64,000 bases of DNA. Origin: Paenibacillus sp. FSL R7-0273. GTDB lineage: Bacteria > Bacillota > Bacilli > Paenibacillales > Paenibacillaceae. Positions 8,479-17,004 of the stretch are shown here, piece after piece. How positions within the stretch are numbered: the first letter of the stretch is position 1; each line of letters starts with the position of its first letter. The translations under genes were made by a program, and so were the position numbers. Under the pieces are notes generated by a model. The model ran no database searches, was not told where the DNA came from, and saw only the letters and a program-made list of their open reading frames with translations. The stretch spans positions 4,041,501 through 4,105,500 of the forward strand of contig NZ_CP009283.1 in assembly GCF_000758625.1 (NCBI RefSeq). Direction: 5' to 3'.

Positions 8479-9792
8479 ATGAAGCAAAGCAATTCTCTGC
8501 AACGCAATATCGGCATGCCCCAGGCCATCGCCCTCTACATCGGGGCCGTGCTCGGATCGGGGGTGCTGATCGTTCCCGGCCTGGTGGCAGAAATGGCCGG
8601 ACCGGCGTCCCTGCTGGCCTGGGGCTTTATGACGCTGCTGATTCTTCCTCTGGCGCTGTCAATGGGACTCTTATCCGCCAAATTTCCGAACGCAGGCGGC
8701 GTGTCCCACTTTGTTACCCTGGCCTTCGGGCCGCGGGCCGGAGCGATGGTCGGCTGGTTCTTCCTGATGTCCGTTCCAATCGGCGGTCCCGTTGCCGCGC
8801 TAACCGGGGCAGGCTATATGACCGCAGCCATGGGCTGGGGTGACGGTGCAAGAATCGCGATTGCTGCCGGTATGCTGGCAGCGGGGCTGATTACGAACTG
8901 GATCGGGATGCAGGTCGCAGGCAAGGTGCAAATTGCCGTCGTGATCGCCATTGTCTCTGTACTGGTTTTCTCCTTTGCCGCGGCGCTGCCACGGATGGAA
9001 AGCTCTCATTTTACTCCGTTTATTCCACACGGCTGGACCAGCATCGGGCAGGCGGCTGCGATCCTCTTCTGGTGCTTCATCGGCTGGGAAGCCGTGTCTC
9101 ACCTGTCAGAGGAATTTAAAGATCCGCAGCGGGCTGCCATTAAAGGCGTTACCATTGCCGCTGTCATTGTAGGTGTACTCTATTTCCTCTCCGCGCTGGC
9201 AACGGTCGGCACACAAAGCTATCTCCGGGGCGGAGCAGATTCCTCGCTGGTCTGGATCATCAGCCAGCCGCTGGGAGCATGGGGAGGCTTCATCGCCGGA
9301 CTTACCGGGATGTTCATCTGTACAGCCACCATCATCGCCTATACAAGCGCGGCTTCACGTGTGGCCTTCGCTTTAGCCCGTCAGGGCTACGCGCCCGGAT
9401 GGATGAGCCGGTTATCCGCCCGGTATCAGACACCATCAGGTGCCACGATGTTCCTTATGGGCTGCTATGCAGTAATCCTGTTTCTGTACGGAAGCGGACT
9501 GCTGTCTATAACCACCCTGATCCAGTTTCCGAATGCTACCTTCATCCTGACCTATATCGGCGGCTGCGCGGCAGGCATAAGATTGCTTAAAGGCAGCCGC
9601 CTGGGAGTAACTATCAGCTGGATTTCTTTTACTGCGACTGTGGCAGTGTTTCCGTTTACCGGCTGGGCGATCGGTTATCCGCTCGTGATTGCGGCATGCT
9701 TTGCGGCCCTTGTCTGGCTCCGGAACAGCCGCCGCTCGCTGCCTGATCTGCCCGAGAAAGAGCCGCAACACAAAAAGTCCAATGTAATTTAA
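8479..9792 (+). CDS. APC-superfamily amino-acid exporter, YjeH-like
   Basis: A 437-residue membrane protein with about 12 spans. Several segments recall E. coli YjeH, a methionine and branched-chain amino-acid exporter: IGAVLGSGVLIVPGL near the N-terminus, NAGGVSHFVTLAFG, and LFWCFIGWEAVSHLSEEFKDP in the middle. The ATG at 8479 places the conserved N-terminus correctly; an upstream ATG at 8422 would add 19 unconserved residues, although the ribosome binding site for 8479 (AAGGAAAG) is somewhat distant. It is divergent from the LysR gene and ends at a good terminator. Export of hydrophobic amino acids is inferred from the family. Confidence 0.83.
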   Translation: MKQSNSLQRNIGMPQAIALYIGAVLGSGVLIVPGLVAEMAGPASLLAWGFMTLLILPLALSMGLLSAKFPNAGGVSHFVTLAFGPRAGAMVGWFFLMSVPIGGPVAALTGAGYMTAAMGWGDGARIAIAAGMLAAGLITNWIGMQVAGKVQIAVVIAIVSVLVFSFAAALPRMESSHFTPFIPHGWTSIGQAAAILFWCFIGWEAVSHLSEEFKDPQRAAIKGVTIAAVIVGVLYFLSALATVGTQSYLRGGADSSLVWIISQPLGAWGGFIAGLTGMFICTATIIAYTSAASRVAFALARQGYAPGWMSRLSARYQTPSGATMFLMGCYAVILFLYGSGLLSITTLIQFPNATFILTYIGGCAAGIRLLKGSRLGVTISWISFTATVAVFPFTGWAIGYPLVIAACFAALVWLRNSRRSLPDLPEKEPQHKKSNVI

Positions 9793-9829
9793 TACAGATA
9801 AGTATGAGTATAATTGCTGTACGTAAACA

Positions 9830-9870
9830 GGCCGCGAAGCTCCTTAACCGATAAGGAATCGCGGCCTTTT
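9830..9870 (+). terminator. Terminator after the exporter gene
   Basis: GGCCGCGA (9830-9837) pairs with TCGCGGCC (9859-9866), inner stem TCCTTA/TAAGGA, followed by TTTT. Confidence 0.85.
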
Positions 9871-9886
9871 AATATTTAAGTCCGTA

Positions 9887-10474
9887 CTATTCAACTTCAA
9901 CGGCAAACACCGCCGACGTCTGATTCAGCGTATATATTCCGTCTTCTGTGGTCCAATTGGCAAAATACATATAGTAGTAAACACCCTTCTCCTCCGGTGC
10001 TGTAAACCCGCCTTCTGTTAAGGGCACCGGAATATAGGGATTATCCTCCTCAACTGCTGTTACTACAACGCTTGACGGCTGCGGCTCATAATTCAGGACA
10101 ATATCGATTCTATCCCCCGGCTGAACAACCGTCAGCGTCTGGCCGTGGTACAGCTGCTTTCCAATGGCAGTGTCTAGACACCCCAGATAATCCCAGCAGT
10201 AGCCGCTCTGTACTGCCGGAATCTCCAAAGCTCCAGCCGTTATTACAGGCAGCGGGGGCTTGGCCCTATACGCTCTATCTGCTTGGGTCGTTCCCTGAAT
10301 AGCAGAGGTACCCTCTGGTTTAGAAGACGCAATGGGATCGGCTGGCTTGGCTGTCAGCTCCGGCTCTGCTGTCGGCGCTTTAGTCACTGGATTATCGGCA
10401 GTATTAGACTGGTTGCAGGCAGAGATCATCAGCATAAGCAGAGCCATAGAAAGGATTTTTAGATAAATTTTCAT
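9887..10474 (-). CDS. Uncharacterised lipoprotein
   Basis: A 195-residue predicted lipoprotein: a basic start, a hydrophobic stretch, and the lipobox ISAC with Cys20. A low-complexity Pro/Ala/Thr/Lys linker covers residues 25-75. The C-terminal domain (about 85-195) has a beta-rich pattern with two cysteines in YCWDYLGC that could form a disulfide. I do not recognise the family. The ATG at 10474 is chosen because GAGGTGA precedes it; an in-frame upstream start at 10507 would put 11 charged residues before the signal peptide. It stands alone. Confidence 0.75.
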   Translation of the reverse strand: MKIYLKILSMALLMLMISACNQSNTADNPVTKAPTAEPELTAKPADPIASSKPEGTSAIQGTTQADRAYRAKPPLPVITAGALEIPAVQSGYCWDYLGCLDTAIGKQLYHGQTLTVVQPGDRIDIVLNYEPQPSSVVVTAVEEDNPYIPVPLTEGGFTAPEEKGVYYYMYFANWTTEDGIYTLNQTSAVFAVEVE

Positions 10475-10650
10475 AGTATTCACCTCATCTCTGTATAGAC
10501 GCAGCATTTGGTAAAATGTTGCTTTTCATCATTACCCTAACAGTCCTGCTGCGGGCCGCCGGCCCGAGTGAATCGTTTCAGACTATACGCATCGGGTTAT
10601 GGATGAAGGAGAGACTACCTATTATCATCACGCGAAGGAGAGATAAATAT

Positions 10651-11601
10651 ATGTCTAATTATAACAAAATCGTGCTGGAGCCAGCTGCTCTGCAATTTGC
10701 GAATGATAACTCGGAGCCCCCTTTTCTCCCAGACCTTGGCCCGGAAAAAGGCCGGGAAACAGTAAATAATGTTCAGTCCGGCCAGATTGATAAGCCTGCA
10801 GTCGACATTCAGGATACTACTGTCTCTGGCGGCCCCGGCGGTCAAGTGCCGGTGCGGATTATCCGCCCGCTGAACAGAGTCGGTGACGACCTGCCGGTCA
10901 TCCTCTATATTCATGGCGCAGGCTGGGTTTTCGGCAATAGCCACACCCATGACCGGCTGATCCGTGAGCTGGCAGCCGGTGCTGAAGCTGCAGTTGTTTT
11001 TCCTGAATACAGCCTGTCGCCGGAAGCTAAATATCCAACGGCTATTGAAGAAATCTATGCTGTTCTGGAGTGGATTTCCAGGGAGGGCGGAAAAAACGGG
11101 CTGGACAGCGGAAACATTACCGTGGCGGGTGACAGTGTCGGCGGTAATATGACAGCCGCTATTACGCTCATGGCCAAGGAGCGCAGCGGACCGAAGATTG
11201 CCAAGCAGCTGCTCTTCTATCCGGTAACGGATGCCGCCTTTGATACTGAATCGTATCATCTGTTCGCAGAAGGCTATTTCCTGCAGCGTACAGGCATGCA
11301 ATGGTTCTGGGATCAATATACGGCTGACCCGGAAGAACGGGCGCAGATCACCGCCTCTCCGCTCCGGGCAAGCCTGGAGCAGCTAAGCGGTCTGCCCGAG
11401 GCGCTGATCATTACAGGAGAAGCAGATGTGCTGCGTGATGAAGGTGAAGCCTATGCCAATAAGCTGCGCGAAGCCGGTGTACCGGTTACAGCCGTACGAT
11501 TCCAGGGCATCATCCATGACTTCGTGATGCTGAATGCAATGGCAGATACCGAAGCGAAAAAAGGCGCCCTGCTGCTGGCAACTGCCTGGTTAAAGCAATA
11601 A
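10651..11601 (+). CDS. Alpha/beta hydrolase, hormone-sensitive-lipase type esterase
   Basis: A 316-residue cytoplasmic esterase/lipase of bacterial family IV. The oxyanion-hole motif appears as HGAG (88-91, a variant of HGGG), the nucleophile is S162 in GDSVGG, and the acid and base are likely D259 or D263 and H289 in IIHDF. Family members hydrolyse short to medium acyl esters. The ATG at 10651 is chosen over an in-frame ATG at 10516 because AAGGAG lies about 11 bases upstream and the extension lacks similarity to the family. A bidirectional terminator separates it from the convergent gene. Confidence 0.9.
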   Translation: MSNYNKIVLEPAALQFANDNSEPPFLPDLGPEKGRETVNNVQSGQIDKPAVDIQDTTVSGGPGGQVPVRIIRPLNRVGDDLPVILYIHGAGWVFGNSHTHDRLIRELAAGAEAAVVFPEYSLSPEAKYPTAIEEIYAVLEWISREGGKNGLDSGNITVAGDSVGGNMTAAITLMAKERSGPKIAKQLLFYPVTDAAFDTESYHLFAEGYFLQRTGMQWFWDQYTADPEERAQITASPLRASLEQLSGLPEALIITGEADVLRDEGEAYANKLREAGVPVTAVRFQGIIHDFVMLNAMADTEAKKGALLLATAWLKQ

Positions 11602-11639
11602 TTGCGATTTCCCTGCCAGCTCAGCCCGCTTTATACATG

Positions 11640-11680
11640 AAACAGGCCAGCCCCAGAAATATCGGGGCCGGCCTGTTTGT
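11640..11680. terminator. Bidirectional terminator between convergent genes
   Basis: AAACAGGCC (11640-11648) pairs with GGCCTGTTT (11670-11678), inner GCCCC/GGGGC; it serves the esterase (+) and the Leu-rich gene (-). Confidence 0.8.
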
Positions 11681-11702
11681 TATCATAAGGAGTGTGGACC
11701 TC

Positions 11703-12059
11703 TTATTTCCGCTGGGCATAGAACTCAGCCGCCTTCAGCAGCATATCCTTCAGCGAGCCGAACGAGGTCGTTTTGTTCACATGCTCGTCCAGCTGCTCCT
11801 GGGGCAGCGACTTCAGGTCCTCAGCCGAGGAGCCGGAGAATCCGCCGCTTTGCAGCAGCTCCTTCAGCGACCCGAAGGAGGTGAACTTCTGCAGAAACGG
11901 GCTGGACAGCAGCTGCTCCAGCGGAAGCTTGTCCAATAGCTGATCTAACGGGAGCTTATCCAGCGGCAGCTTTTGCAGCAGTTCACCTATATTTCCATCT
12001 TTGACTGTATTCATAAGACCCTGGACCTTATCGCCCAGTCCGCCCAAATTAAACCCCAT
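11703..12059 (-). CDS. Leucine-rich small repeat protein of unknown function
   Basis: A 118-residue protein I do not recognise. Residues 28-51 are a degenerate tandem of LPLDKLP/LPLDQLLDKLPLEQLL-type heptads, and a second motif TSFGSLK(E/D)(L/M)L occurs twice (60-69 and 98-107). The sequence looks like amphipathic helices without membrane span or signal peptide. The start ATG at 12059 has a strong GAGGAGG upstream. It has its own terminator and is probably monocistronic. It could be a self-assembling or lipid-associated helical protein, but that is only inference from composition. Confidence 0.75.
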   Translation of the reverse strand: MGFNLGGLGDKVQGLMNTVKDGNIGELLQKLPLDKLPLDQLLDKLPLEQLLSSPFLQKFTSFGSLKELLQSGGFSGSSAEDLKSLPQEQLDEHVNKTTSFGSLKDMLLKAAEFYAQRK

Positions 12060-12234
12060 GATTGTTCCTCCTCTGAGTTGTAGTTGCTTCTTTATTACCC
12101 AAATCCGTTAACCGCGAATATAGGTAACATATATATTGTTATGTAAACCATTTAATATTTTCATGACCAAACAGCAACTAATCGCCTGATCCGGGGGTCA
12201 ATAAAGTATAATAACTATCAAGGAGCTGATCCCT

Positions 12235-13598
12235 TTGTCCAAAACCACCCTTGGACTCGCTTTGCTGCTGGCCGCCGGCCTGCTTACATACGGTCTTGTC
12301 ACCGCTTCGCATGGAGCGGATTCCAGCCAGAATAGCCAAAACCAAGACCCGAAGGAAGTAACTGAAGCTGCTTCAGCGAAAATTACGCCAAAACCGTCTC
12401 AGGAAGCTGTCAAGCCGCTTCAGATTAGGTGGCAGGCTGATACTGACGGCAGCGGCATATATTCGGAGGCTCCCCCTGTCTCGGACGGCCGTTTCTTCTA
12501 CTCATACAATAATACTCTAAATGCCGCCAGCCTCCCCTCCGGTTCAATCGCCTGGACTTTTGAGAACGCCGGAACGCCGGAAATCATCAGCGATAACGCT
12601 ATTTATACCATAAGCGGCAGTGATCACCTCATTAAGCTGTCAGCGGACACCGGACAGCAGCTCTGGAGCACACAGGTTGCCAAGCAGCCTATGGAAGTAG
12701 GCGGACATGCCCGCTTGACCGGCAGGACCATTATTTTTGCCAATGAAAGCGGCGGTATAGCCGGCTACGACCCTGATACAGGCCGGCAGCTGTGGTCAAA
12801 TCCGGATATCCCGATGTATGCCGGCACCATTCACGGTGAGCATGAAGGAGTGCTGATCGTATCCGGTACCATCGATAATATCCGCTCGCAATACTTCGGG
12901 CTGGATCCTGCGACCGGAAAGCAGCTGTGGCGCACGGAAGGTATCTTAAGTCCGGTTACAACCTATGAAGATGACCTGGTGCTGCGCGAGACGGCTGCTG
13001 AGCAGTACATTCCCGGAGACTCACCGGTTGCAGGTCACCTTCTGACCCTTGTAAGACTGGATTCTGCGACAGGACAACTGACCGGGCAAGAGCAATACCA
13101 GCCCCTTGCGGATGTCAGCCTGACGGGAAGCAGCCAGGCTCTAATTGAACAGCCCTATGTCTATACGGTTGATGGTACACTGGATCAAACAGAAAGCCGC
13201 CTTACCCGGTTTACCCTGGGTCAAACAGAAGGCTCCAGCGCTAAAAGCTACGATGAGTACGGTGCTTTGGCAGCCGGTCCTACAGATGGTATGGCTTTTT
13301 TCCGCCAGAATAATGTGCTGACTGGTGTTCATCTTGCGGATGACCGGACCGTTACCTTCACTGCTCCAGCCAATGGAATACGCTGATTCAAAAGCAGGGA
13401 AATGCTGTATTCGCCAGCTATGATAACGGCAGCTTCCTTCTTATGGATGCCCGTACCGGAGTGACAGCAGGTCAAATGGACACCGGTCTATCCTACACCT
13501 ATTTTGGAGATATCATTATCTCCGGAACAACAGCACTGGTGCGTTTTGAGAACAAAACATTTGCACTGGAAATGCCCGAAGCATTGCTACAAGAATAA
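12235..13598 (+). pseudogene. PQQ-like beta-propeller protein, frameshifted near the 3' end
   Basis: The main frame starts at a TTG at 12235 with AAGGAG upstream and gives 383 residues: an N-terminal hydrophobic signal or anchor (about 5-22), a Lys/Gln/Ala linker, then PQQ/BamB-like propeller blades (GSIAWTFE, TGQQLWST, TGRQLWSN, TGKQLWRT). It hits TGA at 13384-13386. The minus-one frame continues directly after it to TAA at 13596-13598 with typical propeller sequence (ASYDNGSFLLMDARTG), so one base appears to be missing between about 13345 and 13380. No slippery heptamer is visible. Either a real disruption of the last blade or a sequencing error. Confidence 0.75.
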
Positions 13599-13619
13599 AT
13601 AAACCAGGAGCCAGTAATT

Positions 13620-14366
13620 ATGCCCTTAACCTTTGCACACCCGGCAATCATATTACCCTTTTCCCGCAAAAGCACCTACGTTCATTTTTCCGCGATGGTC
13701 CTGGGCAGCATGTCTCCGGATTTCGAGTATTTTGTCAGAGGCCGGCCGGTGGCTGAGATCGGACATTCTTTTACCGGATTTATTGTGTTTAATCTGCCGC
13801 TGGTCGCCGTCATTTGTCTGATCTATCACTATTTGGTGCACCGGACTTTAATGATCCATCTGCCGCGTTTCCTCCAGGACACTTACACACACCGTACAGC
13901 AGCAAGTCCCGTTACACGGATCACTGTCTTCCTCTATTCAGCGCTCTTCGGCATGCTCACGCATGTGGCCTGGGATGCTTTTACCCACAAGCAGGGGTTT
14001 ATGGTGACCAAATTCCCGGGAGTGTTCAACCACAGCTTCAGCGTGTACGGTTATGACATACCTTTATACAAATTTTTGCAGCATGGCAGCACATTACTTG
14101 GGCTAAGCCTGATCTTCATTTATCTGGTTCTCAGGAGCCGGTCTAACAAGCAGGAGCCATTCAGCAAATCCGTTAAGCAAAAAGCGATCTTCTGGGCCGC
14201 CGCCTGCCTGTCAGCTGTTGTCATTCTATTAGTCTGGTATATAGCTGCACCTGTATCCCTATCAAGCTATGGTGTCCATGTTGTGAGAATTGTGGACTCC
14301 GTGTGCCTGGGTCTGCTTGGGATCTGTCTGTTTCAAAAGCTTCGCCTGCTCAGCCGCAATAAATAG
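13620..14366 (+). CDS. DUF4184 family membrane protein
   Basis: A 248-residue protein matching the DUF4184 pattern: N-terminal PLTFAHPAIILPF, then LGSMSPDFEYFVRGR, GHSFTGFIVFNLPL, and later LTHVAWDAFTHKQGF. The conserved His and Asp residues (H7, D34, H49, H116, D120, H123 approximately) recall metal-dependent membrane hydrolases, but the biochemical role of the family is not established. About five membrane spans are predicted. It follows the propeller gene by 21 bp, so co-transcription is likely, and it ends at a bidirectional terminator. Confidence 0.85.
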   Translation: MPLTFAHPAIILPFSRKSTYVHFSAMVLGSMSPDFEYFVRGRPVAEIGHSFTGFIVFNLPLVAVICLIYHYLVHRTLMIHLPRFLQDTYTHRTAASPVTRITVFLYSALFGMLTHVAWDAFTHKQGFMVTKFPGVFNHSFSVYGYDIPLYKFLQHGSTLLGLSLIFIYLVLRSRSNKQEPFSKSVKQKAIFWAAACLSAVVILLVWYIAAPVSLSSYGVHVVRIVDSVCLGLLGICLFQKLRLLSRNK

Positions 14367-14373
14367 CTTCAAT

Positions 14374-14414
14374 ACAAACAGGGCCTCCACCGAGGGAAGC
14401 CCTGTTTGTTTTGC
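14374..14414. terminator. Bidirectional terminator between convergent genes
   Basis: ACAAACAGGGC (14374-14384) pairs with GCCCTGTTTGT (14399-14409), then TTTTG. It separates the DUF4184 gene (+) and the aminotransferase (-). Confidence 0.85.
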
Positions 14415-14417
14415 TTA

Positions 14418-15638
14418 TTATAACGCCCGGACAAATCCGCCGATTCTCCGCGCAGCCTCTTTAAGCCGTACTTCATCCTCTACCAGCGCAATCCGTACAA
14501 AGCCTTCTCCCTGTGCGCCAAAAGCATCCCCCGGGATTACTGCCACTCCGGTCTTAAGCAGCAGCTCCTGCGCAAACTGCCGTGACCGCCCTGACTGACC
14601 AGTACAAAAACCCTCCGGCAGCGGTGCCCAGATAAACATCGTGGCCTTCGGGCCCGGAACGCTCCAGCCTTCCTCAGCCAGCGCCTGCACGAACATGTCC
14701 CGTCTGTGTTCATAGAGCGGAGCAACCTCAAGGCGCCCATCTCCCCGCATTGCCAGCTCCAATGCCAGCACCGCCGCCTCCTGCACCGGATTGAACACGC
14801 CGTAATCCACATTACTCTTGAGTTCACGGAGCGCACCTACTGCTTCACGGTTGCCGGTCATGAATCCGATGCGGCAGCCGGCCATGTTGAAGCTTTTGGA
14901 AAAGGAATGAAACTCCACCGCCGTATGTATCGCTCCAGGCACCTGCAGGATGCTCAGCGGACGATAGCCGTCAAAGCCCATTTCCGAGTAAGCCAGATCA
15001 TGGATGATCAGCACCTCCCATTTCAGAGCCAGCGCCACCAGCTTCTCCATGTAAGCATAGTCTGCCGTAACCGAAATCGGATTCCCCGGGAAGGCAAGCA
15101 GAATAAAAGCAGCCTCCCGCCACACCTCATCCGGAATGCTGTCCAGATCGGGCAGGAAATCATTCTCGGCAAGCAGCGGCAGCGGCCAGGCCTTCACCCC
15201 GGCGATAGCAAGTGATCCCGAATAGATGGGATACCCCGGGTCGGGCACGATTGCCAAATCTCCGGGATTACACACCGCTAAGGCCAGATGGGCCAGCCCG
15301 TCCTGGGAGCCCATCAGCGACACCAGCTCCTCCCCGGGATCAACGTCCACGCCAAACCGCCAGCTCATCCACTTGGCAGCCTGCTCACGGAATACAGCAC
15401 TCCCTTTGGAAGCCGGGTAAGAATAGCTGTCATCCCGGAGCACCGCTGCACTGAGCGCTTCCCGGATTTCCGGAGCGGGTGCCTGGTCCGGACTGCCGAT
15501 ACCCAGATCAATGATGTCATGACCGTTAGTACGCGCCTCCTCCTTCCAGCCTGCCACCTCGGCAAAAATTGAAGAGCCTAAATGTGAAAGCTTGTCCGAT
15601 CTCCATTTTTGGACAGCGCCTGATTTTCCGGTTGCCAT
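14418..15638 (-). CDS. PLP-dependent class I/II aminotransferase, DapL-like
   Basis: A 406-residue fold-type I aminotransferase. Visible are the N-terminal substrate region IDLGIGSPDQAP (43-54), N186 in FPGNP, D214 and Y217 in HDLAY, the Schiff-base lysine K248 in FHSFSKSFNMAG, and R256. The overall pattern is closest to LL-diaminopimelate aminotransferase-like enzymes and to the PatA group of Bacillus, so the donor and acceptor are uncertain. It is a single gene with no biosynthetic neighbours. The ATG at 15638 begins the conserved N-terminus. Confidence 0.85.
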   Translation of the reverse strand: MATGKSGAVQKWRSDKLSHLGSSIFAEVAGWKEEARTNGHDIIDLGIGSPDQAPAPEIREALSAAVLRDDSYSYPASKGSAVFREQAAKWMSWRFGVDVDPGEELVSLMGSQDGLAHLALAVCNPGDLAIVPDPGYPIYSGSLAIAGVKAWPLPLLAENDFLPDLDSIPDEVWREAAFILLAFPGNPISVTADYAYMEKLVALALKWEVLIIHDLAYSEMGFDGYRPLSILQVPGAIHTAVEFHSFSKSFNMAGCRIGFMTGNREAVGALRELKSNVDYGVFNPVQEAAVLALELAMRGDGRLEVAPLYEHRRDMFVQALAEEGWSVPGPKATMFIWAPLPEGFCTGQSGRSRQFAQELLLKTGVAVIPGDAFGAQGEGFVRIALVEDEVRLKEAARRIGGFVRAL

Positions 15639-15784
15639 AACTCTCCACCTGTCTGTTTTTGAATCATTATAGCATGACGGGTGGAGTTACGGATGAAGTC
15701 TAGGGACACTGGAATATAATGTTAAATTGAGCTCATTTTAAGCTGGGTTCTTGTCCGTGAGGTGTAATAAAAATCGATTAAAAT

Positions 15785-15821
15785 CAAAAAAGCGTATAAT
15801 TTATGTTATACGCTGTTTTTT
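15785..15821. terminator. Orphan bidirectional terminator
   Basis: AGCGTATAA (15791-15799) pairs perfectly with TTATACGCT (15806-15814); six A precede the stem and seven T follow a single G, so it could stop transcription in both directions. No gene ends here on either strand, so it insulates the XRE unit or ends a short untranslated RNA. Confidence 0.6.
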
Positions 15822-15901
15822 TCAGCCGATAATTATCCGCTTTTTCACCTAAAATAACGAATTTCAAGCCTGACCGCACCCTTTAATGTAATCTCGGCAA
15901 A

Positions 15902-15967
15902 ATGGAAAGCCTGCTTTCCATTTTTCGGTTTTAATGCTATTTTAAATATGGAAAGTCTGCTTTCCAT
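15902..15967 (+). promoter_or_regulatory. Two 20-bp palindromic operators upstream of the XRE gene
   Basis: ATGGAAAGC-CT-GCTTTCCAT at 15902-15921 and the near-identical ATGGAAAGT-CT-GCTTTCCAT at 15948-15967 (one half-site base differs) are centred 46 bp apart, with an AT-rich promoter-like segment between them. The second ends 21 bp before the XRE start codon. Autoregulation by the XRE protein is the simplest reading, inferred from position. Confidence 0.7.
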
Positions 15968-15988
15968 CCTTCACTGTGAGGTGGTCCC

Positions 15989-16192
15989 TTGAAAAACAGG
16001 CTTGAGGAAATTCGTAAACAGCACGGCATTAAGCAGGAAGAGCTTGCGGCAGCCTTGGAAGTATCCAGGCAGACAATCGGCTCGCTCGAAAACGGAAGAT
16101 ACAACCCTTCCATCATTTTGGCTTTTAAAATCGCCCGTTATTTTAACCTGTCGGTTGAGGAGATTTTTATCTATGAGGAGGAACAGAAATGA
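15989..16192 (+). CDS. XRE-family small DNA-binding regulator
   Basis: A 67-residue protein that is essentially a single Cro/C1-type helix-turn-helix: KQEELAAALEVSRQTIGSLENGRYNPS covers the scaffold and recognition helices, and the C-terminal NLSVEEIFIYEEE is typical of the short YgzD/PadR-partner XRE regulators that control membrane proteins. It starts at a TTG (15989) with GAGGTGG upstream. Its stop TGA overlaps the ATG of the following membrane protein gene (ATGA), so both are made together. It probably binds the two palindromes upstream. Confidence 0.88.
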   Translation: MKNRLEEIRKQHGIKQEELAAALEVSRQTIGSLENGRYNPSIILAFKIARYFNLSVEEIFIYEEEQK

Positions 16193-16605
16193 GAAGATCA
16201 CGAGCTTTCTACGTCATGCTGCTATTCATGGGAATCTGCGCGATTGCGGCAAGCTTCTTTTTTAACAATGAGGAATTTAAGGCGGTCTCGGGTACGCTGC
16301 TCGGAATCGGGGCTGGCAGTGCGGGGGTTAGTCTATCTAATCTGTTAATGATCCGTACAGCACGCAAGAATCCTGAGCTTGATAAACAAGCCCGCATCGA
16401 TTATAACGACGAACGAAATACAGTGATCCGCAACCGCGCCAAAGCCAAGGCCGCAGATATCACACAATGGCTGATCATGGCGATCGCCTACGTTACGATT
16501 CTCATTGCAGCCCCGTTATGGGTGACCCTCGCTGTAGTGGTTGTTTTTCTGATCTACCATTTCATGAGTCACTATCTGATGGTTCAATACCAGAAAAGCA
16601 TGTAA
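16189..16605 (+). CDS. Small membrane protein coupled to the XRE regulator
   Basis: A 138-residue membrane protein with about four hydrophobic segments: 8-26, 33-54, 95-112 and 112-130. The middle loop contains the charged conserved-looking stretch DYNDERNTVIRNRAKAKA. I cannot assign a named family; the DER-I-x-x-A-KA pattern recalls DUF2178/DUF3796-like membrane proteins often found beside XRE genes. The ATG at 16189 overlaps the regulator's stop and has GAGGAGG upstream. The pairing suggests the regulator controls its level or is controlled by it; function unknown. Confidence 0.75.
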   Translation: MRRSRAFYVMLLFMGICAIAASFFFNNEEFKAVSGTLLGIGAGSAGVSLSNLLMIRTARKNPELDKQARIDYNDERNTVIRNRAKAKAADITQWLIMAIAYVTILIAAPLWVTLAVVVVFLIYHFMSHYLMVQYQKSM

Positions 16606-17004
16606 ACAGAGCAGCTATATAGAACGTCATTACGAGACTAACAAACCGTCTCCTGTTCCTGCCTTACGTAAAGCGTTGACCAGCGGATGGTTCTCCCTTG
16701 CCAAAGTTCTAACCTCAGTTAGTCGGTTCGAAGCCAAAAGAGTTTTAAGTGTAGTTTGTGCAATTAAAACAGGGGAATTCAGTCATTTTAAGGAGATAAC
16801 TGTATTCTATACATCTATTTTTCGCAAAAAAGCCGGTTCGGGGCATTTTCGGCAAATATAAATGTATAGAGTGCAGTTAAAACCTGCAGCAAAGCTAATT
16901 AGCCAAGTTTAGTTGCAGAAAGTACAGTTATTTCAACCTAACTCATTCATGATGCCGTGCCATAACCTACGAAACAGGGCAAGTGATCCGCATTTGCAGC
17001 TTGA
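16606..17004. repeat. Intergenic region with an imperfect palindromic repeat element
   Basis: No convincing gene; a 61-codon open frame at 16676-16861 lacks a ribosome binding site. The core is a long imperfect inverted repeat: a left arm at 16797-16817 beginning TAACTGTATTCTATACAT and a right arm at 16859-16879 ending in the complementary TAAATGTATAGAGTGCAGTTA with a few mismatches, enclosing a 41-bp loop. A related fragment GTGCAATTAAAACAGG lies to its left (16759). It resembles the multicopy extragenic repeats common in Paenibacillus, from memory. Confidence 0.6.

Larger units (their letters stand above)
15639..15988. other. Intergenic region with orphan terminator and two operators
   Basis: No gene is seen. 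The left part (15639-15780) is AT-rich and featureless apart from the promoter space of the divergent aminotransferase gene. It then holds a perfect stem-loop with A- and T-runs (15785-15821) and two near-identical 20-bp palindromes in front of the XRE gene, listed separately. Confidence 0.7.

Noticed and set aside
13296..13386. Programmed frameshift in the PQQ-propeller gene, using the T-run at about 13296
   Set aside because: The original frame is still sensible well past the T-run and no slippery heptamer or pseudoknot is visible, so a simple indel is preferred.
16676..16861. 61-codon plus-strand open frame
   Set aside because: It lies in an intergenic repeat with no ribosome binding site; probably spurious.
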